Positions 15,470 through 21,886 of a stretch of DNA of 28,691 bases are shown here, piece by piece. The translations under genes were made by a program, and so were the position numbers. The notes under the pieces were generated by a model, which had not been told where the DNA came from, did no database searches, and was given only the letters and a program-made list of their open reading frames with translations. The stretch's first letter is position 1; each line of letters opens with the position of its first letter. Source of the DNA: Gammaproteobacteria bacterium (GTDB lineage: Bacteria; Pseudomonadota; Gammaproteobacteria; SZUA-21); the NCBI GenBank assembly GCA_003233075.1, contig QIKQ01000001.1, positions 1 through 28,691 on the forward strand. Direction: 5' to 3'.

Positions 15470-16717
15470 CTATGCAGATTCTGCTTTTCTCTCATTCCAC
15501 TTACGCGCTTCTTCGTCCCACATATCCATGCGGACATAGGAACTTTCACGTGGATGACTGACCATATTAGGATCTACTTCGATACCAATTCCTTCAAGGA
15601 AATTGATAAGGCCAATACGTTCAATCATTTCACCCGTGCGTTCATGCTCTAGTGCGTTTTCAGCGAAGAAATCTATTGTTTCCTCAGCAATTGCCACAAG
15701 TTTTTCGTAATCTTCTTCCGTTTCCATTTTCATGAAAGGAACAATAACAGTACCCATTAAATCACCGATTTTAAGAGTACGTTTGCCACCGATAAGAAGA
15801 GTGATACCGTGATCATCACCTGGCGATAAAGCACGTGTCATGACGTTGATGCAATGCATGCAGCGAACGCAATTACGATTATCAACTTCAATTGTGTCAT
15901 CATCATTGAGTGATATGCAGTTGCTTGGGCATCGAGAGATAACATTATCAATAATGTATTTACGGCCTTTTTCAGCAACGAATTTTTTAGCTTCTTCTTG
16001 GTTGATTTTAATGTCATCACGCCAAGTACCAATGACTGCAAAGTCAGAACGCTCAATCGCATTTTGACAATCATTTGGACAACCAGAAACTTTAAATTTA
16101 AATTTGTAAGGAAGAGCAGGGCGATGAACATCATCAGTGAAGTTGTTAACGAGAGCGCGATGGATTGCATGCTCATGCGTACAGGATTGCTCACAGCGTG
16201 CTGCACCGATACAAGACATCGCTGTTCGTACACATGGACCTGCACCACCTAAGTCCCAACCGTAATCGTTGATTTCATCAAAAAAGTGTTGAATATTTTC
16301 AGTGTCAGAACCGATAAACATGATGTTGCCAGTTTGACCGTGAAAAGTAACCAAACCTGAACCGAATTTTTCCCAGCTGTTACACAACTGGTTTAGCATG
16401 TCAGTGGTATAAAAATTACCTGCTGGTGGTTGTACACGTAGGGTATGAAATTCTCGAGAAGCTGGGAATGCGTCGCCTACTTCAGAAAAACGAGGAATAA
16501 TTCCGCCGCCATAACCGAAGACAGATACGGTGCCGCCTTTCCAATAGCCCTTACGAGTTTCGTATGAGTGCTCTAACTGTCCCAGCAGTGAACTGTTAAC
16601 AGCTTGGATACGCTCATCAGGATGCTCGTCAGCTAATTTTCTAATTCCAGTAATAAAACTAGGCCAAGGACCTGTTTCTAATTGGTCGAGCATGGGTGTT
16701 TCATACTTTTTGACCAT
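15470..16717 (-). CDS. dsrA: DsrA, alpha subunit of reverse dissimilatory sulfite reductase
   Basis: A 415-residue subunit, close to the 417 of Allochromatium vinosum DsrA. It has the siroheme-coupled cluster motifs CIGAARC and SGCPNDC, the family marker, followed by a ferredoxin insert (CPSNC, then CVRCMHC). The early region with RTLRVQPPAGN (seen as FHTLRVQPPAGNFYTTDML) is the usual substrate-channel segment. AGGAG stands eight bases before the ATG. It is the first gene of the long minus-strand cluster and is preceded by a 687-base divergent control region. Confidence 0.97.
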   Translation of the reverse strand: MVKKYETPMLDQLETGPWPSFITGIRKLADEHPDERIQAVNSSLLGQLEHSYETRKGYWKGGTVSVFGYGGGIIPRFSEVGDAFPASREFHTLRVQPPAGNFYTTDMLNQLCNSWEKFGSGLVTFHGQTGNIMFIGSDTENIQHFFDEINDYGWDLGGAGPCVRTAMSCIGAARCEQSCTHEHAIHRALVNNFTDDVHRPALPYKFKFKVSGCPNDCQNAIERSDFAVIGTWRDDIKINQEEAKKFVAEKGRKYIIDNVISRCPSNCISLNDDDTIEVDNRNCVRCMHCINVMTRALSPGDDHGITLLIGGKRTLKIGDLMGTVIVPFMKMETEEDYEKLVAIAEETIDFFAENALEHERTGEMIERIGLINFLEGIGIEVDPNMVSHPRESSYVRMDMWDEEARKWNERKAESA

Positions 16718-16771
16718 TCGTGTACTCCTTCATCAAAGGTTTAATTATGTAATTTCAAAGTATTATTACTC

Positions 16772-16794
16772 TAACTCATTGTCTTAATGAGTTA
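16772..16794. promoter_or_regulatory. 9-bp inverted repeat upstream of dsrA
   Basis: TAACTCATT (16772-16780) and AATGAGTTA (16786-16794) are exact reverse complements with a five-base spacer. The site is 55-77 bases upstream of the dsrA start codon, so it is either an operator or a hairpin in the dsrA leader. Confidence 0.55.
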
Positions 16795-16876
16795 AAATGT
16801 TAATTTTTTGTTTAGCGTCAAATAAGCCTAATAGCCTTATAAGTCGTATCTCACTATAAGTCGAATTCTGTAAGAG

Positions 16877-16892
16877 TCTCTTATATAAGAGA
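16877..16892. promoter_or_regulatory. 16-bp perfect palindrome TCTCTTATATAAGAGA
   Basis: A gapless palindrome about 160 bases upstream of dsrA. Its core TTATATAA could overlap a promoter -10 region. It shares the CTCT/AGAG core with the palindrome at 16925-16942. Confidence 0.5.
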
Positions 16893-16925
16893 ATCCTGCT
16901 GATGGGGTGTATTAGTATATGCTTA

Positions 16926-16941
16926 TATCTCTAAAGAGATA
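16926..16941. promoter_or_regulatory. Candidate NarL-type operator (7-2-7 inverted heptamers)
   Basis: The sequence TATCTCT-AA-AGAGATA is two heptamers in inverted order with a two-base spacer, the exact geometry of NarL/NarP sites. Each heptamer matches the consensus TACYYMT at six of seven positions (T for C at position 3). A related half-site TATCTCA is at 16848-16854. The symmetry extends one more base at each end. It is about 210 bases upstream of dsrA, and the regulator gene at the other end of the cluster is a NarL relative. Confidence 0.5.
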
Positions 16942-17404
16942 TTCAACTAAAAACTGACTTAGATAGCCTTAGCCCAATCAGCTCGCTGATAATTTCAGTT
17001 GCCGCATTCTACCACGGATTTTTAATAAATTTAGAACAACTAAACGATGGTTAATTTACAGTTGACGTGGTGATCGTGGTGTTGCTCAGATGCTAGATGC
17101 GATGCATACCCAGTATTGCTCTCTTTTATATATGAATGAAGAGGACTGTTTTTGTGATAGATTTATTTTTTCTCACATAGAGCTTAGATTAAGTTTAAAT
17201 AGCATAGGTAAATTATTGATATTGCAAAAGTTCTCGTTTAACTAACGAGGCAATACTAAGTGCAAGCGCTGTAACTTTTAAAGAGTAGCAATTAGGTTTT
17301 GTTTAATTATTGAATTTTTAGTTAACAAGCATGCTGATGAAGCCTAGTTTAGGTAATAATTACTCTAATATTATTTATATGCAGATTAAAAAATTTAATC
17401 AAAA

Positions 17405-18364
17405 ATGCGGAAATATTGTGTGAAGACACTCATTAGTCATTCAAATACTCAGGGCAATAGTCCATTTCTATTGGAAAATGAGTCCGCGTATGCCTTATGG
17501 CGGCAAGAAAAATTAGCTAATTTTCCAAGTAAAATTAGCGAGATAACGGTTTCTATTAAAGCCTTAGATGACTTTTGTGTGCAACAGAGAAAAGAAATTC
17601 TGGATTTATCCGCTAAGGCGAATATGGTCTTTTACAAAGTTGAATCGGAGCCTACAAAAGAAACTATAAGTGACTTCGCGTTTCTCCTTGGCTTGCATCG
17701 ACTTGATGGTAATTTATGTGCAGGTGATGATGCCATTTCATCAATTCAAATGCGTCCCGATAGTGAGCTACACAAAACGTATATCCCTTATAGTAATAAA
17801 GCGCTTAGTTGGCATACCGATGGCTATTACAATTCAAGTGAAAAAAATATTAACGCTTTTTTAATGCATTGTGCCCGAACGAGCGAAAGTGGCGGTGATA
17901 ACCAGTTTTTTGATCCAGAAATAATGTACATTTTGTTGCGCGATGACAATCCAGATTCAATTGCAGCATTAATGCAGACGGATGTAATGAGCATCCCGCC
18001 AAACGAACACAATGGTGAGGAAATTAGGCCAGTTCAATTGGGCCCGGTGTTTTCGATTGATTCTGAGAGCGCTTGTCTACATATGCGTTACAGTGCTCGA
18101 AAACGAAATATCGATTGGAAGGTGGAAGATAGAGTACAATACGCGCTAAATAAAATAACAGAAATATTAAATTCAGGTTCTGAGTATTGTTTTAAATATA
18201 CCCCGACACAAGGTCAGGGAATAATTGCTAATAATGTATTACACAATCGATCCAAGATTTATGAACTTGAAAATAAATTAGAAAAAGAAGCAGATGGAAA
18301 CCTAGGTGCAGGTAGATTAATATATCGAGCCAGGTTTTATGACAGACTAAGTAGAAGTGAATAG
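17405..18364 (+). CDS. TauD/TfdA-family Fe(II)/2-oxoglutarate-dependent dioxygenase-like protein
   Basis: A 319-residue protein with the double-stranded beta-helix signature of TauD/TfdA enzymes: HxD as H137-T-D139 in SWHTDGYY, a distal histidine H280 in ANNVLHNRS, and an arginine near the end (RARFYDR, 308-314) that can bind 2-oxoglutarate. Typical members hydroxylate small molecules, and TauD itself releases sulfite from taurine, which would feed sulfur oxidation, but the substrate here is not evident and the sequence is only distantly TauD-like. No ribosome site precedes the ATG, so the start is less sure; a GTG five codons later is possible. It is the first gene of the operon divergent from dsrA. 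Confidence 0.8.
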   Translation: MRKYCVKTLISHSNTQGNSPFLLENESAYALWRQEKLANFPSKISEITVSIKALDDFCVQQRKEILDLSAKANMVFYKVESEPTKETISDFAFLLGLHRLDGNLCAGDDAISSIQMRPDSELHKTYIPYSNKALSWHTDGYYNSSEKNINAFLMHCARTSESGGDNQFFDPEIMYILLRDDNPDSIAALMQTDVMSIPPNEHNGEEIRPVQLGPVFSIDSESACLHMRYSARKRNIDWKVEDRVQYALNKITEILNSGSEYCFKYTPTQGQGIIANNVLHNRSKIYELENKLEKEADGNLGAGRLIYRARFYDRLSRSE

Positions 18365-18382
18365 TTGGAGTAAGGTAATGTT

Positions 18383-18577
18383 ATGTTATGGTTAAGTGAA
18401 ATACTGTTGCAAAATATGGAATTAAAATCTTTTATTGAATTATCTTCCATTGTTCGCCAGAAAGCGAAAGCAGGTGAACGGTTTTTTCGTATGGATGTGA
18501 AGCCTCCTTTTGGCGATACACCTGACGATTGGGAAGATAGATTAGAGGCTGCATTTAGTGGCGATGTTAGCGATTAA
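18383..18577 (+). CDS. Small acidic-tailed protein of unknown function (64 aa)
   Basis: Not recognised. It starts at an ATG preceded by GGAG and AAGG, 18 bases after the dioxygenase gene and 25 bases before the next one, which supports a real gene in the operon. The N-terminal part (LWLSEILLQNMELKSFIELSSIVRQ, read as two short amphipathic helices) is followed by a basic segment KAKAGERFFRMDV and an acidic C-terminus DTPDDWEDRLEAAF. No cysteine or histidine, so no metal site. It could be a small adaptor of one of its neighbours. Confidence 0.65.
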   Translation: MLWLSEILLQNMELKSFIELSSIVRQKAKAGERFFRMDVKPPFGDTPDDWEDRLEAAFSGDVSD

Positions 18578-18602
18578 TTATGAAAACTAGTTTGGTGTAC
18601 AA

Positions 18603-19307
18603 ATGGATTATTTAGATAATAAAATTGGTTCGGGTTTAAATGAAGGTGAAGACTCGTTACAATCTACGGCGGCGCTTGAGTCGCAGCTGATTGCGATTGA
18701 AGATAGACTAAGTGAGCTAGGTGCGAATGGCGACCCAACTAAAGTTATCATTTCAAAATTACAAATGGCAAGAGTCAAAATTGGCCTCGATAAGAAAGAG
18801 GAGTCTTGGTCGATCGCGAGAGCATTGTTTGATGATCTAATTATAAATCAGCAATGGGAATTGGCTACTGATGCTTGCGATATTATGTTTTTATCTGAGC
18901 ACGAAAATTCTTTAGCCGCTTTAGGCCATGGAATTTGGTTGTCGGTAACCTATCCGATAGACCCAGAACTTAGTTTAGGCTTGTTGCAACACATAGTAGA
19001 TGAAACCGCGGATGATGCGGATGGCGCGGCCGTCGCGGCAGCCACAGCGCTGTATATTGTAGATTTACGCGCGGAAGGCAAACAAAAAGAAAATTTAGGT
19101 TTTTTCGCTAATCAATTATTAGCGGCAGTGGCTCGGCGGCACAGTGATGTCGAATCGAAAGAACAATTTGATTTTTGGATTGAGAAAATGGAATTAAATG
19201 ACCCCAGTAAATTTTTGATTCGACTGAGAAATGTAGTTGACGTGCTTGTTCAAGATGAATGGTGGATAGATCGCGAAAAACTACATCAAGCGTTACCGGT
19301 CAATTAA
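18603..19307 (+). CDS. Helical protein of unknown function, coupled to the Cas6-like gene
   Basis: Not recognised. The 234-residue product is soluble, acidic and mostly helical by composition, with a coiled stretch near residues 20-60 (ALESQLIAIEDRLSELGANG) and an alanine-rich segment near 140-150. The pattern of amphipathic helices (SWSIARALFDDLIINQQWELA; AATALYIVDLRAEG) resembles a repeat-type solenoid such as TPR, but no clear repeat unit can be marked. The stop codon is one base from the start of the Cas6-like gene, so the two are almost certainly made together and may bind each other. Confidence 0.75.
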   Translation: MDYLDNKIGSGLNEGEDSLQSTAALESQLIAIEDRLSELGANGDPTKVIISKLQMARVKIGLDKKEESWSIARALFDDLIINQQWELATDACDIMFLSEHENSLAALGHGIWLSVTYPIDPELSLGLLQHIVDETADDADGAAVAAATALYIVDLRAEGKQKENLGFFANQLLAAVARRHSDVESKEQFDFWIEKMELNDPSKFLIRLRNVVDVLVQDEWWIDREKLHQALPVN

Positions 19308-19308
19308 T

Positions 19309-19992
19309 ATGGTATGGCAAGAAACACACGATGATGATGCTTATCAAATTCCAGATGACATAGTTGATTTCGTTTTTCGTATTCAATGCAAGCAATTACC
19401 TTTGGATCATGCACATTCATTGACATCGGCAATATTAGCTTCGATGCCCTGGCTGAAAAAAGTAGATCAGGCTGCGATTCATTTAATTCATGTTGCTGAA
19501 TCAGGCAACGGTTGGATGCGACCAATCGATAATGAAAATGAAGTTTTAAATCTTTCTAAGCGGACTCGTTTTAGCATTCGAATTCCTAAAGACAAAATTG
19601 AAGAGTTAATCAAGCTTGAGGGCGTGGAGCTTGATATTGCGGGTTATAGCTTGGTGGTAGGCAAGGGTCAAATGAAATCGTTAGTCTTGTCGAGCACAAT
19701 GTTTTCACGTTATATAATTTGCAAAAACAATGAATCCGAAGAGGAATTTATGTTGCGTCAAATTGACGTTTTAAAACAAAAAGACATACTCGTTAAAAAA
19801 ATGTTATGTGGACGAGAAAATAGTTTTAATTTTCCGGGTAAAACTATTGTGACTCGAAGCATTATGCTGGCTGATCTGGAGCGAGATGATGCAATTCGAT
19901 TACAACAAGAGGGCTTGGGTGACCAGCAAAAATTAGGATTTGGCATATTTATCCCACACAAGGGAGTCGCGCCAGTTGTTGGCAAAGAATAG
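19309..19992 (+). CDS. Solitary Cas6/Cmx6-type RAMP protein
   Basis: A 227-residue protein resembling the Cas6 variant of type I-MYXAN systems (Cmx6). The N-terminus VDFVFRIQCKQLPLDHAHSL followed by a W and IHLIHV at 58-63 is the family's opening; H34 and H36 are candidates for the catalytic histidine. The C-terminus holds the glycine-rich RAMP loop GLGDQQKLGFG (202-212), then FIPHK, as in Cas6 proteins that bind and cut CRISPR repeat RNA. There is no CRISPR array and no other cas gene within the window. It is one base after the 234-residue gene and is followed, after 87 bases, by an RspA-type gene. The likely role is RNA binding or cleavage outside CRISPR; this is inference. Confidence 0.8.
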   Translation: MVWQETHDDDAYQIPDDIVDFVFRIQCKQLPLDHAHSLTSAILASMPWLKKVDQAAIHLIHVAESGNGWMRPIDNENEVLNLSKRTRFSIRIPKDKIEELIKLEGVELDIAGYSLVVGKGQMKSLVLSSTMFSRYIICKNNESEEEFMLRQIDVLKQKDILVKKMLCGRENSFNFPGKTIVTRSIMLADLERDDAIRLQQEGLGDQQKLGFGIFIPHKGVAPVVGKE

Positions 19993-20079
19993 TAGTTAAG
20001 GCAAAATTAAAAAATATTTTAGTATTTAATTTTTAATATTTATCAGTATTAGATAAAACAGATAGAGAGGAGAGCTGAA

Positions 20080-20418
20080 ATGGCACTTGAAGTAAATGGG
20101 TCGAGTATAGAGACCAATGAAAATGGGTATTTGCTTGCAATGGAAGATTGGAATGAAGATGTGGCGGCTGTCATTGCACAACAAGAAGGTGTTGAGTTGA
20201 CGGACAAACATTGGGATGTGATTAAATTTCTAAGAGAAGAATTCGCTAACAATAATGGCGCCCAGCCTAATGACCGAAAAATCATTAAGGCGATGACACC
20301 AATTTGGGGAGGCAAAATTTCCCAGAAAGATTTATACGATTTATTTCCAGGTAAACCTGACAAGCAGGCGGGCCGGATTGGTGGGTTACCGGAGAGTCGT
20401 CGTAAAGGCGGGTATTAA
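20080..20418 (+). CDS. DsrC/TusE-family protein without functional cysteines (RspA type)
   Basis: A 112-residue paralogue of DsrC with the same opening (MALEVNGSS against MALEVDGKS) and fold markers (HWDVIKFLREEF, DLYDLFPGKP). The two sulfur-carrying cysteines are gone: position 98 is glycine (QAGRIGGLPE) and the tail ends RRKGGY; there is no cysteine anywhere. Such members have been named RspA (regulatory sulfur-related protein) and cannot carry sulfur. The helix-turn-helix-like surface of the fold suggests nucleic-acid or protein binding. AGGAG and GAG sites before the ATG indicate good translation. It lies after the Cas6-like gene in the same direction with a gap of 87 bases, which could also hold its own promoter. 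Confidence 0.88.
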   Translation: MALEVNGSSIETNENGYLLAMEDWNEDVAAVIAQQEGVELTDKHWDVIKFLREEFANNNGAQPNDRKIIKAMTPIWGGKISQKDLYDLFPGKPDKQAGRIGGLPESRRKGGY

Positions 20419-20453
20419 ATCGTTAAAATATTTCAGATTCGTTGTCAGATTCT

Positions 20454-20501
20454 GTAGCCCGGGTCCGTAGCCCGGGTCCGTAGCCCGGGTCCGTAGCCCG
20501 G
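20454..20501. repeat. Tandem repeat of GTAGCCCGGGTCC, 3.7 copies
   Basis: Three perfect 13-base units start at 20454, 20467 and 20480, and a fourth breaks off after GTAGCCCGG at 20501. Each unit holds the CCCGGG palindrome. The array is an expansion of the left end of the REPIN-like element that follows. Confidence 0.9.
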
Positions 20502-20620
20502 TACTTTAGTGCCGGGGTGGAAATCAATTCAGTTATAGAGTCGGTAATATTTTTTCAAATTATTTTAGTGCAAATTTTGTTTGAATTAAAATTCACCCCG
20601 GCTCTAAAGAGCCGGGCTAC
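20493..20620. repeat. REPIN-like element of the GTAGCCCGG family, copy B
   Basis: Terminal inverted repeats of 27 bases (20493-20519 and 20594-20620) match at 24 positions. Each end is itself a hairpin; the right one is perfect, CCGGCTC-TAAA-GAGCCGG. The interior is AT-rich and non-coding. It lies between the rspA-like gene and msrB and may stop or stabilise transcripts. It shares its end modules with 5490-5572. Confidence 0.85.
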
Positions 20621-20655
20621 GAACAATTTGTAGTTTGCACAAATAGGGTGATGCG

Positions 20656-21087
20656 ATGGACGATATGGATAACAAAACAGACCAGGTAAGTAACGATCAG
20701 GAAGAGATGAAATCCGATGAGTATTGGAAAGATAAACTCAGCCCTGAGCAATACAAGGTTTGTCGTAAGCACGGCACGGAGAGTCCCTTTTCTGGCGAGT
20801 ACAATGATTTAAAAGAAGAGGGTGAATTTGTTTGCGTGTGTTGCGGAAATAAATTATTTCTCTCTGATAATAAATTTGATTCAGGCACAGGCTGGCCTAG
20901 TTTTACTGATCCAGATAATGAAGAAAGCATCGCAACAACGCGTGATGCTAGTTTAGGTATGGCGCGCACCGAAGTTCACTGCAATAAATGCAATGCACAT
21001 CTTGGCCATGTTTTTCCCGATGGACCGGCCCCATCTGGACAGCGCTATTGCATTAATTCGGTCTCATTAGATTTTAAGAAAAAATAA
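20656..21087 (+). CDS. msrB: MsrB, peptide methionine (R)-S-oxide reductase
   Basis: A 143-residue MsrB. The zinc site is made of CVCCGN (59-64 region) and CNKCNAHLGHVF, the substrate region is DSGTGWPSF, and the resolving chemistry centres on the catalytic cysteine C132 in RYCINSVSL. It reduces methionine-R-sulfoxide in proteins, with thioredoxin as reductant. The first about 25 residues are acidic and not part of the fold; no signal peptide, so cytoplasmic. AGGGTG precedes the ATG at a short distance. It is probably separate from the rspA-like operon because of the repeat element between them, and protects against oxidative or reactive sulfur stress in general. Confidence 0.95.
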   Translation: MDDMDNKTDQVSNDQEEMKSDEYWKDKLSPEQYKVCRKHGTESPFSGEYNDLKEEGEFVCVCCGNKLFLSDNKFDSGTGWPSFTDPDNEESIATTRDASLGMARTEVHCNKCNAHLGHVFPDGPAPSGQRYCINSVSLDFKKK

Positions 21088-21410
21088 CTAAATTCTTAAC
21101 GAGTATTTGTTTTTTCTCGCACTCAGAAATAGTTTATCGCCTCCTGACGGGCTGCGTTCAATAAAGGTAGCCTGCAGGAGCTTGCGAGTGCAGGAAAAAC
21201 TTATAAAATGGTAATAGTAAACCTGCTAGTTCTTAATTTAATGAATCAAAATGCAACGCAGCTCTGCGAATTGCAACGATATAAATGCCGCTCTATTTCC
21301 CTTTCATTTTAAACTGGCAATGAATCAATAGCTTATAGCTGCCGTATTACTATTTAGATTGGCGAGCGAATTGCGGTATTAAAGATATAAGTTAGTAAAC
21401 GGAGAGTACA
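21088..21410. other. Intergenic region with hairpins, leading to the interrupted gene
   Basis: No gene is seen in this 323-base stretch. It contains a folded segment with CTCCTG (about 21142) facing CAGGAG (about 21175) and a CCTGCA/TGCAGG pair, the hairpin CGCAG-CT-CTGCG (21257-21268), and at the right end the ribosome site GGAGAG (21401-21406) for the start codon at 21411. Promoter elements for that gene should be here but are not clear. Confidence 0.5.
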
Positions 21411-21414
21411 ATGA
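21411..21414 (+). pseudogene. 5' exon (ATGA) of a gene interrupted by the group II intron
   Basis: GGAGAG four bases upstream marks ATG 21411-21413 as a genuine start codon, but the intron begins one base after it. If the intron splices at 23314, the joined frame is ATG AAG GAG GCT TTA GTG, which runs straight into the reading frame at 23326 and gives a signal-peptide-like start MKEALVSLVALSLNGFC. The 3' junction is inferred. Confidence 0.5.
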
Positions 21415-21603
21415 GTGTGCCAAGCAAAGCTAAGGCAATCAAGCTGGCCAATCCAGCACAGGTAAAGTCTAACCAATAGCCTGAAACCGAACTACACATA
21501 ATGAATAGCGTGAAGCTGTAGTAAGGGCAGTCGATCAGCCACAATGCGAAAGCGTGAAGGTGTAGAGTCCCGAAATTTCTCACATTGCATCTGACCAAAG
21601 TTT

Positions 21604-21609
21604 TCATTG
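21604..21609 (+). other. Putative EBS1 of the group II intron
   Basis: TCATTG, 189 bases from the intron start, is the exact reverse complement of the six exon bases before the intron. Location and match fit an exon-binding site 1 loop in domain I. A matching EBS2 was not found with confidence. Confidence 0.6.
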
Positions 21610-21886
21610 CCTGGAAGTCAGTACCAATACAAGCGATAAGGTGAGTTTGAATTGGAGATGCCGGGATCTTAGTCCGTAGCGGGTCGATGAATTGATTGTT
21701 TTGGAACTTGGGAGAGCCTTACAATTTTCTGAATGTTATTCTTGGAGCTGAAGAGGTTAGAGAATAACTTTGTAAGGCAGTCGGACTAGTTGATAGTAGA
21801 GGCGTAAAGAGGGTAATGCCCCTTGAGGCACAAGGACAGCCACTCGAAGCGACTAGCAATTTAATGCAAGAAGATAGGTTTTTACT

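Larger units (their letters stand above)
16718..17404. promoter_or_regulatory. Divergent control region between dsrA and the dioxygenase operon
   Basis: No gene is seen in these 687 bases. They hold a set of palindromes (separate entries), a direct repeat TATAAGTCG at 16839-16847 and 16856-16864 (17 bases apart), a nested hairpin ATCAGC/GCTGAT (16977-16990) flanked by AACTGA (16952) and TCAGTT (17000), and an AT-rich stretch before 17405 with CCTAGTTTAGG and GTAATAATTAC. A possible minus-strand -35 is TTGACG (16822-16817) but its -10 is poor, so promoters are not assigned. Confidence 0.6.

Noticed and set aside
15838..16252. Open frames on both strands inside dsrA
   Set aside because: The dsrA frame has all siroheme and cluster motifs; the alternatives are out-of-frame readings of the same bases.
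16718..17404. tRNA or other known structural RNA in the divergent gap
   Set aside because: The hairpins are short and do not form a cloverleaf or any RNA family that I can recognise.
20080..20418. TusE of the tRNA 2-thiouridine pathway
   Set aside because: TusE keeps the C-terminal cysteine, which this protein lacks.
20454..20501. Possible CRISPR array near the Cas6-like gene
   Set aside because: The repeat is 13 bases with no spacers between units, and it is part of a REPIN-like element; no other spaced repeat was seen.
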